Shown one piece after another: positions 15,586 through 22,036 of a DNA stretch of 44,496 bases. Under the pieces are notes generated by a model. It made no database searches, was not told where the DNA came from, and was given only the letters and a program-made list of their open reading frames with translations. The number at the start of each line of letters is the position of its first letter. Position 1 is the first letter of the stretch. A program made the position numbers and the translations under genes. The stretch is from positions 1-44,496 of the forward strand of contig CAYOTM010000005.1 of NCBI GenBank assembly GCA_964406935.1, given 5' to 3'. This DNA comes from PWHG01 sp964406935. GTDB lineage: Bacteria > Patescibacteriota > Patescibacteriia > Patescibacteriales > UBA12465.

Positions 15586-15774
15586 TTATTTTTTGACGGC
15601 CGCCTCTTTTTTGGCTCGCGTTCGCATACAGGAGGTGCAGATTTTTACCTTGAAACCATCAATCGTTTTTGCTTGTAAGTTGATATGTTGGCGTTTTAAG
15701 GTTTTAATTTTAGAGTGAGAGCGGCTCGCCCCTTTAGTGGCGCCCCGTCCACAAACATCGCATTTTCTAGCCAT
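15586..15774 (-). CDS. rpmB: 50S ribosomal protein L28 (zinc-binding form)
   Basis: A 62-residue L28, the only minus-strand gene found in the window. It begins MARKCDVCGRGATKGASRSH and has a second pair of cysteines in KICTSCMRTRAKK, so it is the zinc-containing form. The family signature of GR..GN.VSHS-type residues is represented by GRGATKGASRSHSKIKT. It converges with comEC and is divergent from the site-2 protease gene. Its terminator lies in the last codons of comEC. No clear minus-strand promoter could be fixed; the 139-base divergent gap (15775-15913) contains an AGCGCGCT palindrome at 15823-15830. Confidence 0.95.
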   Translation of the reverse strand: MARKCDVCGRGATKGASRSHSKIKTLKRQHINLQAKTIDGFKVKICTSCMRTRAKKEAAVKK

Positions 15775-15890
15775 AAAATCTTTAAATCACCCGATCAGTT
15801 ACTTAAAATTTTAGCGCGCTGGCCGGTTGAATGATATTTTCTTAATTATTGGTTTTTATTTTAGCAATATTTTTAAAAATAAGCAAGATG

Positions 15891-15899
15891 TGTTATAAT
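15891..15899 (+). promoter_or_regulatory. extended -10 promoter for the site-2 protease gene
   Basis: TGTTATAAT: a TGn extension directly followed by a perfect TATAAT (15894-15899). The -35 region is only T-rich. It lies 14 bases before the ATG at 15914, which would give a very short leader. The same nine bases occur before the gene at 32935. Confidence 0.55.
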
Positions 15900-15913
15900 C
15901 AAGCCACTACTTT

Positions 15914-16525
15914 ATGAATGTTATAATTTTTTTTCAAATTATTGTTTTAATTATGTCGGCCGCCGCTCATGAATATATGCATGGTTGGATGGCTGATCGT
16001 TTAGGTGATCCCACTGCTAAATTAGCTGGGCGCTTAACTTTAAACCCAATTAAACATCTAGATTTATTTGGTTCTTTAATCCTGCCTTTTTTAATGATTG
16101 TTTCGGGCATCGGCTTTGCTTTTGGTTGGGCCAAGCCCGTCCCTTATAATCCGCATAATTTACGCGATAAACGTTTTGGTCAAGCGAAGGTGGCCGTTGC
16201 TGGTCCTTTGGCTAACCTGATAATCGCTGTATTTTTAGCTCTTGTTTGGCGCTTTATGCCAATTACCAACATGACCTTTTCCGGCCTACTAATGATCGCG
16301 ATTTATATTAATTTATTATTAATGATTTTTAACTTAGTGCCGATTCCGCCGCTTGATGGTTCAAAAATTTTAGCCACTTTTTTACCTCCGAAATTAGCCA
16401 TAAAATATTTAAGCTGGGAGCGCTACGGATTTTTATTAGTAGTTTTATTTGTAGTTTTTGGTTTTTCCTTAATTATCCCGGTAATTAATTGGTTATTTAG
16501 TATTTTAACTGGCGAGTGGCTGTAA
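15914..16525 (+). CDS. site-2 protease family (M50) membrane metalloprotease
   Basis: A 203-residue polytopic protein of the M50 site-2 protease class, which cuts substrates inside the membrane. The zinc motif HEYMH (residues 19-23) lies in the first helix, and the third metal ligand lies in NLVPIPPLDGSKI (D148). The segment GRLTLNPIKHLDLFGSLILP is typical of the short S2P_M50_like group found in many bacteria and archaea. There is no PDZ or CBS domain. Natural substrates are unknown. It is preceded by its own extended -10 promoter and followed by the rpsL promoter, so it is probably a single-gene unit. Confidence 0.9.
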   Translation: MNVIIFFQIIVLIMSAAAHEYMHGWMADRLGDPTAKLAGRLTLNPIKHLDLFGSLILPFLMIVSGIGFAFGWAKPVPYNPHNLRDKRFGQAKVAVAGPLANLIIAVFLALVWRFMPITNMTFSGLLMIAIYINLLLMIFNLVPIPPLDGSKILATFLPPKLAIKYLSWERYGFLLVVLFVVFGFSLIIPVINWLFSILTGEWL

Positions 16526-16532
16526 AATTCTC

Positions 16533-16561
16533 TTGACTTATTTTTTTTATTTTGATAAATT
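16533..16561 (+). promoter_or_regulatory. candidate promoter of the str-S10-spc superoperon
   Basis: A -35 like TTGACT (16533-16538, five of six) is followed by GATAAA (16554-16559, spacer 15) or TAAATT (16556-16561, spacer 17). It begins just after the site-2 protease stop and would give a leader of roughly 115 bases before rpsL. The -10 is not exact, so the call is tentative. Confidence 0.45.
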
Positions 16562-16582
16562 AACTGAGTATTTCCAATACTT

Positions 16583-16652
16583 ATCCTGCACGGTCAGGAT
16601 TGTTTTAATATTAAAAATAAATTTAAAGCTGAGTTAGTTGTTAGCTATCAGC
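16583..16652 (+). promoter_or_regulatory. rpsL leader with two hairpins
   Basis: Hairpin 1 pairs ATCCTG (16583-16588) with CAGGAT (16595-16600), loop CACGGT. Hairpin 2 pairs GCTGA (16628-16632) with TCAGC (16648-16652) and continues with TAG (16635-16637) and CTA (16645-16647) around a 7-base loop. Both lie in the untranslated leader of rpsL. A regulatory role is inference only. Confidence 0.35.
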
Positions 16653-16683
16653 GATATTTTTAGAATTATTCTGCGAGAAACTT

Positions 16684-17103
16684 ATGCCTACTATTAATCA
16701 ACTAGTGCGTCATGGTCGTAAAAAACCAGTTAGTCGCCAAAAAACTTTAGCTTTACATACTGGTTTTGATTCTTTGCATCGCAAGAAAAAGGTTACTAAA
16801 AAAGGCGCTCCTTTTAAACAGGGTGTCTGCTTAAAGGTAACCACCACCACTCCTAAAAAACCAAACTCCGCTTTAAGAAAAATTGCTCGTGTTCGTTTAT
16901 CTAATGGCATGGAAGTGACTGCTTATATTCCAGGCATGGGTCATAATTTACAAGAACACTCCATTGTTTTAGTAAAGGGAGGAAAAACTAAAGATTTACC
17001 AGGTGTTCGCTATAAAGTTGTTCGTGGCGTTTATGACGCCTCAGGCGTGGAAGCCCGTCGTCAAGGACGAAGTAATTACGGCGCTAAACGACCAAAAGCT
17101 TAA
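16684..17103 (+). CDS. rpsL: 30S ribosomal protein S12
   Basis: S12 lies at the decoding centre and affects accuracy. The 139-residue product starts MPTINQLVRHGRKKP and has the near-invariant TTTTPKKPNSALRKIARVRL and PGMGHNLQEHSIVLVKGG segments. Between the N terminus and the core it carries the 13-residue or so insertion also seen in Gram-positive S12. The lysine in PKKPNSA that is linked to streptomycin response is the normal wild-type residue. It is the first gene of the str block, with a 158-base gap before it. Confidence 0.97.
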   Translation: MPTINQLVRHGRKKPVSRQKTLALHTGFDSLHRKKKVTKKGAPFKQGVCLKVTTTTPKKPNSALRKIARVRLSNGMEVTAYIPGMGHNLQEHSIVLVKGGKTKDLPGVRYKVVRGVYDASGVEARRQGRSNYGAKRPKA

Positions 17104-17111
17104 TTAATTTT

Positions 17112-17143
17112 GGCTGTCACTTGAGCTTTTAGCTCTGACGGTT
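17112..17143 (+). promoter_or_regulatory. hairpin between rpsL and rpsG
   Basis: GTCA (17116-17119) pairs with TGAC (17136-17139), and GAGC (17123-17126) pairs with GCTC (17132-17135) around TTTTA; a CTT bulge (17120-17122) is left on one side. The base can be lengthened by T-G, C-G and two G-T pairs. In E. coli the S12-S7 intercistronic region is where S7 represses translation, so a similar role is possible here. Confidence 0.4.
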
Positions 17144-17156
17144 TATTTCACTATTT

Positions 17157-17624
17157 ATGAGAGGAAAACAAGCCCCTAAAAAACAAATTAACGGCGATTT
17201 AAAATATAACGATAAAAATATCGCTAAATTTATTAATTTTGTAATGGAACAAGGTAAGAAATCAATTGCCGAAAACATTGTTTATCAAGCCTTTAATATC
17301 ATTAAAGAAAAAACTAAGCAAGACCCTCGTCATATTTTTAATAAGGCGATGAAAAAAGTTGCTCCTTTAGTTGAAGTGAGAGGCAAGCGAGTTGGCGGTG
17401 CCAATTACCAAGTCCCTTTCCAAGTCAGAGGTGAGCGTCGTTTTTTTCTCGCTTGTAATTGGTTAATCAAAGCTTCTCAGGATCGTCGCGGTCGTTCGAT
17501 GTCCGAAAAGTTGGCGGCTGAAATTTTAGATGCCTCAGCTGGCGAAGGAGCGGCAATTAAAAAACGAGAAGCCGTTCATAAAATGGCCGAAGCTAATAAA
17601 GCTTTTGCTCATTTTTCCCGTTAA
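17157..17624 (+). CDS. rpsG: 30S ribosomal protein S7
   Basis: S7 starts assembly of the 30S head and lies near the E site. The 155-residue product begins MRGKQAPKKQINGDLKYND and has the conserved KFINFVMEQGKKSIAENIVY, VEVRGKRVGGANYQVPFQV and KMAEANKAFAHFSR segments. Length is normal for the family. It follows rpsL and precedes fusA in the standard str order. A stem-loop precedes it, at the position where S7 autoregulation occurs in E. coli. Confidence 0.97.
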   Translation: MRGKQAPKKQINGDLKYNDKNIAKFINFVMEQGKKSIAENIVYQAFNIIKEKTKQDPRHIFNKAMKKVAPLVEVRGKRVGGANYQVPFQVRGERRFFLACNWLIKASQDRRGRSMSEKLAAEILDASAGEGAAIKKREAVHKMAEANKAFAHFSR

Positions 17625-17666
17625 TTATTCTTTTATTAATTTTAAAACTTATTTTATTTTATAAAT

Positions 17667-19748
17667 ATGCCCCGAGATTATTCATTAGCTAATACCAGAA
17701 ATATTGGCATTATGGCCCATATTGACGCCGGCAAAACCACTTTTACTGAGCGGATTCTTTTTTATACTGGGAAAAAACACAAATTAGGCGAAGTTCATGA
17801 TGGAGCCGCTGAAATGGACTGGATGGAACAAGAAAAAGAACGGGGCATCACCATCACCTCTGCGGCTACTACTTGTTTTTGGAAGGGCAATAAAATTAAT
17901 GTTATTGATACTCCAGGACACGTTGATTTTACGGTTGAAGTGGAACGCTCTTTGCGAGTTTTAGACGGGGCGGTAGCGGTTTTTGATGGTCAAGCAGGGG
18001 TTGAACCTCAATCGGAAACTGTTTGGCGTCAAGCGGATAAATATCATGTCCCTCGTCTTTGCTTTGTCAATAAAATGGATAAAATGGGGGCTGATTTTTT
18101 CATGAGTTTAGAATCAATTAGATCACGCCTGAACCCCAAAGCAGTCGCTATTCAAATGCCAATTGGTGCTGAAGATAACCTAACTGGAGTAATTGATTTA
18201 TTGGTGATGAAAGCTTATCAATTTGTTGGTTCAGCTGGGGAAACAATCGAAGAGATTCCTATTCCAGCTGATTTACAAGCTAAGGCCGAAGAATTACGCG
18301 CTGAATTAGTAGAAAAAGCGGTGGAGTGCGATGAAGCCACGATGGAAAAATATTTAGAAGGTCAAGAAATTACCATTGAAGAATTAAAGAAAGCGATTCG
18401 TCACGGGGTAATTAATAATCAAATTTATCCAGTGATGTGTGGTACCGCTTTACAAAATATTGGCGTCCAATTAGTGCTTGATGCCGTTAATGAATATTTG
18501 CCGTCACCGATTGATGTTCCTCCGATTGAAGGGACGGACATTAAAGATGCTGATAAAAAATATCCGATTGCTGCTAATGATGAAGACGCTTTTGTTGGCT
18601 TAGCTTTTAAAATTGCCACCGATCCCTTTGTTGGTAAATTATGCTTTGTCCGAGTTTATCGAGGGATTTTACGTTCTGGTTCTTATATTATTAATGCCTC
18701 CACTGGTGACAAAGAAAGAATCGGTCGCTTAGTGCGCATGCACTCTAATTATCGAGAAGAAATTAAGGAAATTTATGCCGGCGATATTGCGGCGGTGATT
18801 GGTTTAAAAAATACTACTACTGGCAACACTTTATGTGATGAAAATAAACCCTTACTTTTAGAATCAATTATTTTTCCTGAACCAGTAATTAAAATTGCTG
18901 TTGAGCCAAAAACTAAAGCTGATCAAGAAAAAATGGGAGTCGCCCTTGTTCGTTTAGCGGAAGAAGATCCGACTTTTCGAGTGGAAACTGATGAGGAAAC
19001 TAATCAAGTTTTAATTTCTGGTATGGGAGAATTACATTTAGATATTATTGTTGATCGAATGAAACGGGAATTTAATGTTGAAGCTAATATTGGCAAACCT
19101 CAAGTATCTTATCGAGAAACGATTACTGGTAAAGCAGAGGCCGAACATAAATATATTAAACAAACCGGTGGTCGTGGTCAGTATGGTCATTGTTGCTTGC
19201 GAGTTGAACCTAATGAATCTGGCAAAGGCTTAGAGTTTATCGATGAGGTTAAAGGTGGCGTAATTCCTAAAGAATATATTCCGGCAATTGAAAAGGGTGT
19301 CAAAGAAGCAGTTCAAAGTGGAGTGGTCGCTGGTTACCCAATGATTGATGTTAAAGCCTCAGTTTATTATGGTAGTTATCATGAAGTTGACTCTTCAGAA
19401 ATTGCTTTTAAAATGGCCGGTATCTTAGCTTTTAAAGATGCTTGTCGTCAAGCTAAGCCGATTTTATTGGAACCAGTTATGAAAGTTGAAGTTGTGACCC
19501 CAGAAGAATATATGGGGAATGTGATTGGCGATTTAAATTCTAAACGGGGACAAATTGAAGAAATGATTGACCGTCCTAATAAAATTAAAGCGGTTCAAGC
19601 TAAAGTTCCTTTAGCGGAAATGTTTGGTTATGCCACCGCCCTAAGATCAATGAGTCAGGGAAGAGCTAATTATACTATGGAATTTTCCCGTTATAGCGAA
19701 GTTCCTCGGAATGTTTTAGAACAAATTAAAGAAAAATCTGGTAAATAA
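17667..19748 (+). CDS. fusA: elongation factor G
   Basis: EF-G is the GTPase that moves tRNAs and mRNA after peptide bond formation. The 693-residue product has G1 AHIDAGKTT (about residues 17-25), the ERGITITSAATT switch I region, G3 DTPGHVDF, and G4 NKMDKMGADF. Domains II to V follow, with GMGELHLDIIVDRMKREF in domain III and GRGQYGHCCLRVEP in domain IV. Length matches the family. It follows rpsG by 42 bases, and is followed by a small unknown gene instead of tuf directly. Confidence 0.97.
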   Translation: MPRDYSLANTRNIGIMAHIDAGKTTFTERILFYTGKKHKLGEVHDGAAEMDWMEQEKERGITITSAATTCFWKGNKINVIDTPGHVDFTVEVERSLRVLDGAVAVFDGQAGVEPQSETVWRQADKYHVPRLCFVNKMDKMGADFFMSLESIRSRLNPKAVAIQMPIGAEDNLTGVIDLLVMKAYQFVGSAGETIEEIPIPADLQAKAEELRAELVEKAVECDEATMEKYLEGQEITIEELKKAIRHGVINNQIYPVMCGTALQNIGVQLVLDAVNEYLPSPIDVPPIEGTDIKDADKKYPIAANDEDAFVGLAFKIATDPFVGKLCFVRVYRGILRSGSYIINASTGDKERIGRLVRMHSNYREEIKEIYAGDIAAVIGLKNTTTGNTLCDENKPLLLESIIFPEPVIKIAVEPKTKADQEKMGVALVRLAEEDPTFRVETDEETNQVLISGMGELHLDIIVDRMKREFNVEANIGKPQVSYRETITGKAEAEHKYIKQTGGRGQYGHCCLRVEPNESGKGLEFIDEVKGGVIPKEYIPAIEKGVKEAVQSGVVAGYPMIDVKASVYYGSYHEVDSSEIAFKMAGILAFKDACRQAKPILLEPVMKVEVVTPEEYMGNVIGDLNSKRGQIEEMIDRPNKIKAVQAKVPLAEMFGYATALRSMSQGRANYTMEFSRYSEVPRNVLEQIKEKSGK

Positions 19749-19777
19749 TCTTCGCTTGTTCCTATTTTAACGCAGTT

Positions 19778-19784
19778 AAGGAGG
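19778..19784 (+). promoter_or_regulatory. unusually distant Shine-Dalgarno sequence
   Basis: AAGGAGG, a full match to the anti-Shine-Dalgarno core, lies 14 bases before the ATG at 19799. It sits between GCAG (19772-19775) and CTGC (19787-19790), which can pair and place it in a hairpin loop. Most genes in this window have no such box. Confidence 0.45.
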
Positions 19785-19798
19785 AGCTGCTTAATTTT

Positions 19799-20125
19799 AT
19801 GCGCGAGCAATTAAAAAAAGCGATTTCTTTAGCCAAAAAAAGTCAGGGCAGTGTGATTATGTTTGATCCCAATGAACCAGAGTCTACTTTTGCGATTTTA
19901 GACCTTGAATCTTACGAAAAATTACTTTTAAATCCTGAAAAACCAGCCACTATTGTTAAGGCGAGTGATAATTTGACAGAAGAGGATTTAGCTGATAAAA
20001 TAAATCGCGAAATATCTTTGTGGAAAAACCACGAAAGTGAGCCTCCTAGTGATCAAGATTTAGCTCCCAAAAAGCGCTGGCAAATCCCTAAGCAAGTTAA
20101 AGAAAAAGCCCAAGATATTGAATAA
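19799..20125 (+). CDS. unrecognised 108-residue protein between fusA and tuf
   Basis: I do not recognise this protein. It starts with a basic amphipathic stretch (MREQLKKAISLAKKSQG), then has a compact segment SVIMFDPNEPESTFAILDLE with SYEKLLL behind it, then an acidic helical part (LTEEDLADKINREISLWKNH) and ends with a charged tail (PKKRWQIPKQVKEKAQDIE). The FAILDLESYEKLL part recalls the beta strand and helix of Phd/YefM-type antitoxins, but the match is slight and no toxin gene is adjacent. It replaces the usual direct fusA-tuf junction and probably shares their transcript, so high expression and a translation-related job are possible. No cysteine or signal peptide is present. Confidence 0.75.
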   Translation: MREQLKKAISLAKKSQGSVIMFDPNEPESTFAILDLESYEKLLLNPEKPATIVKASDNLTEEDLADKINREISLWKNHESEPPSDQDLAPKKRWQIPKQVKEKAQDIE

Positions 20126-20171
20126 TTTAATAAACATTTAATAAAATTTAAATAAAAAAATAATTAATTTC

Positions 20172-20224
20172 ACGGCTGGTTTCCTGCCACTAGGAAAGAA
20201 ACTCCGGTATTTATCGGAGGCCGT
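20172..20224 (+). promoter_or_regulatory. structured tuf leader, possible three-way junction
   Basis: ACGGC (20172-20176) pairs with GCCGT (20220-20224) and closes two inner hairpins: TTTCCT (20180-20185) with AGGAAA (20192-20197), and CTCCG (20202-20206) with CGGAG (20215-20219). GTTTC (20179-20183) could instead pair with GAAAC (20198-20202). A GGAGG box (20216-20220) is inside the paired region, 16 bases from the tuf ATG. Confidence 0.5.
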
Positions 20225-20236
20225 ACAACAAACAAC

Positions 20237-21424
20237 ATGGCAGACAAATTTGAACGAACAAAGCCCCATGTCAACGTTGGTACTATTGGTCACGTTGATC
20301 ATGGAAAAACTACCTTAACCGCCGCTATTTTATCAGTGCTTGGCGCGAAAGGAATGACCGCTTCTAAGAAAAGCGTTTCAGAAATTGACGCCGCTCCTGA
20401 AGAAAAGGAACGGGGAGTTACGATTGCGACCGCTCACGTTGAATACGAAACCGATAAACGTCACTATGCTCACGTTGACTGTCCTGGTCACGCTGACTAT
20501 GTTAAAAACATGATTACCGGAGCCGCTCAAATGGACGGCGCAATTTTAGTGGTATCAGCCACTGATGGTCCGATGCCTCAAACTCGTGAACATATCTTAT
20601 TAGCTCGTCAAGTAGGTGTCCCTCACATTGTCGTTTTCTTAAACAAATGCGATATGGTTGAGGATAAAGAACTAATTGACTTAGTTGAAGAAGAAATTCG
20701 TGACTTGCTTAAGAAATATGAATTTCCTGGTGACGCTACCCCAATTATTCGTGGCAGCGCTCTTAAAGCCTTAGATAATCCTACTGGATCAGATGCTGAA
20801 CCAATTATGGAATTAATGTCTCAACTAGATGAATATATTCCTGAGCCAGTGAGAGATGTTGACCATCCTTTCTTAATGCCAATTGAAGATATCTTTTCAA
20901 TTGAAGGCCGAGGAACAGTTGTTACTGGTAGAATTGAACGCGGTATTGTAAAGGTTGGTGAAGAAATCGAAATCGTTGGTTTAATGGATACCAAAAAAAC
21001 CACGGTTACTGGTATTGAAATGTTTAATAAATCACTTGACCAAGGTCAAGCTGGTGATAATGCTGGTATTTTATTGCGCGGTACTAAGAAAAATGAAGTT
21101 GAGCGTGGTCAAGTTTTATGTAAACCCGGAACAATCACTCCCCACACTGAATTTGAAGCTGAAGTTTATATCTTATCCAAAGACGAAGGTGGTCGTCACA
21201 AACCATTCTTTAAAGGTTATAAACCACAATTCTATATCCGAACCACTGACGTTACTGGTGAAGTAGAATTACCAGAAGGTACGGAAATGGTGATGCCTGG
21301 CGACACTGTTAATTTAAAAGTTAAATTAATTTCTCCAATTGCCTTAGAAGAAAAGCAAAGATTTGCGATTCGAGAAGGCGGTCGGACGGTTGGTGCGGGG
21401 GTAATTGCTAAAATTATCAAATAA
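20237..21424 (+). CDS. tuf: elongation factor Tu
   Basis: EF-Tu delivers aminoacyl-tRNA to the ribosome as a GTP complex. The 395-residue product has G1 GHVDHGKTTL (about 18-27), switch I ERGVTIATAHVEY, G3 DCPGHADYV, G4 NKCDMV and the domain II/III segments GRGTVVTGRIERG and GGRHKPFF. Length is normal. The gene uses more C-ending codons (for example CAC, GAC, GCC) than its neighbours, as expected from strong expression. It is preceded by a foldable leader and followed by a long hairpin. rpsJ follows after 83 bases, so the str and S10 blocks are continuous. Confidence 0.98.
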   Translation: MADKFERTKPHVNVGTIGHVDHGKTTLTAAILSVLGAKGMTASKKSVSEIDAAPEEKERGVTIATAHVEYETDKRHYAHVDCPGHADYVKNMITGAAQMDGAILVVSATDGPMPQTREHILLARQVGVPHIVVFLNKCDMVEDKELIDLVEEEIRDLLKKYEFPGDATPIIRGSALKALDNPTGSDAEPIMELMSQLDEYIPEPVRDVDHPFLMPIEDIFSIEGRGTVVTGRIERGIVKVGEEIEIVGLMDTKKTTVTGIEMFNKSLDQGQAGDNAGILLRGTKKNEVERGQVLCKPGTITPHTEFEAEVYILSKDEGGRHKPFFKGYKPQFYIRTTDVTGEVELPEGTEMVMPGDTVNLKVKLISPIALEEKQRFAIREGGRTVGAGVIAKIIK

Positions 21425-21475
21425 GTAAATACTTAGATTCGTCTAATTATTAGACGAATCACTAGTGTTTATTTA
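21422..21475 (+). other. long hairpin after tuf
   Basis: A perfect 11-bp stem, GATTCGTCTAA (21436-21446) with TTAGACGAATC (21450-21460), loop TTA. It is extended by an outer stem, AAATACT (21427-21433) with AGTGTTT (21464-21470), and by further A-T pairs back to the tuf stop codon. There is no T-run directly after it, so it is not a classical terminator. It may be an mRNA processing or stabilising element, or a weak terminator that sets the ratio of tuf to rpsJ message. Confidence 0.65.
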
Positions 21476-21507
21476 AAAAATTAGATTTTTGTTATTTTTG
21501 TTTTTCT

Positions 21508-21846
21508 ATGTCTGACATTAAAAAAGAAGAAAAAGATTTTAAGCAACGCTTACGCATTAAGATCAAATCCTTTGATCATAAAATAATTGATCAATCAACT
21601 AAAACAATTGTGGAAACAATTGAGCGGAGTGATGCCAGTTTTTTTGGTCCGATTCCGCTACCTACCGAAAAGAGAAAATATACGGTTAATCGTTCGACTT
21701 TTGTTCATAAAGACGCGCGTGACCAGTATGAAATGCGGACTCACAAAAGAATTATTGACATTATTGATCCTAATGCTAAAACAATTGAAGATTTAACTAA
21801 TCTCAATTTACCGGCCGGAGTTGACGTGGAAATAAAAATGCAGTAA
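21508..21846 (+). CDS. rpsJ: 30S ribosomal protein S10
   Basis: S10 (also NusE, a transcription antitermination partner) belongs to the 30S head. The 112-residue product has RLRIKIKSFDHKIIDQSTKT, GPIPLPTEKRKYTVNRSTFV and QYEMRTHKRIIDI, all typical. About ten extra charged residues precede the core. It lies between tuf and rplC; a 190-base gap to the rplC ATG contains a possible promoter and an attenuator-like hairpin, so rpsJ may be partly uncoupled from the downstream genes. Confidence 0.97.
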   Translation: MSDIKKEEKDFKQRLRIKIKSFDHKIIDQSTKTIVETIERSDASFFGPIPLPTEKRKYTVNRSTFVHKDARDQYEMRTHKRIIDIIDPNAKTIEDLTNLNLPAGVDVEIKMQ

Positions 21847-21907
21847 ACTGCTAATATAAAAATAAATGCCAATGAAGACGGTCTTAATAACTCTATTTAT
21901 TAGAAAG

Positions 21908-21916
21908 TGTTAAAAT
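21908..21916 (+). promoter_or_regulatory. candidate extended -10 promoter in front of rplC
   Basis: TGTTAAAAT: TGn followed by TAAAAT (21911-21916), five of six to the -10 consensus. No good -35 box is seen. Transcription would start near 21923 and give a leader of about 114 bases before rplC. It resembles the TGTTATAAT elements at 15891 and 32898. Confidence 0.4.
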
Positions 21917-21996
21917 CAGAATCAACGGCCAGTGGGAGGCAAATTGCCGAATTAACAAAAAAAATTATTTTTCTCGATTAATATTTTTTGTTACCC

Positions 21997-22020
21997 AACT
22001 GGTTGTTTGACCAGTTTTTT
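21997..22020 (+). terminator. terminator-like hairpin in the rplC leader (possible attenuator)
   Basis: AACTGGT (21997-22003) pairs with ACCAGTT (22010-22016), loop TGTTTG, and the T-run is 22015-22020. It lies only 16 bases before the rplC ATG. An upstream GGCCAGT (about 21927-21933) can pair with ACTGGTT (21998-22004) and would break the terminator stem, so a switch is possible. Confidence 0.55.
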
Positions 22021-22036
22021 ATTTATTCCTTTATTT

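Noticed and set aside
15823..15830. AGCGCGCT palindrome in the rpmB/protease gap as an operator
   Set aside because: A single 8-base palindrome without a second copy or known regulator; could be chance, mentioned only under rpmB.
19799..20125. Toxin-antitoxin pair at the unknown fusA-tuf gene
   Set aside because: Only a weak antitoxin-like segment; no partner gene lies beside it, since fusA and tuf flank it directly.
22007..22036. TTG start for rplC ten codons upstream
   Set aside because: It lies in the terminator-like hairpin and adds a non-conserved peptide; the ATG at 22037 matches the L3 N terminus.
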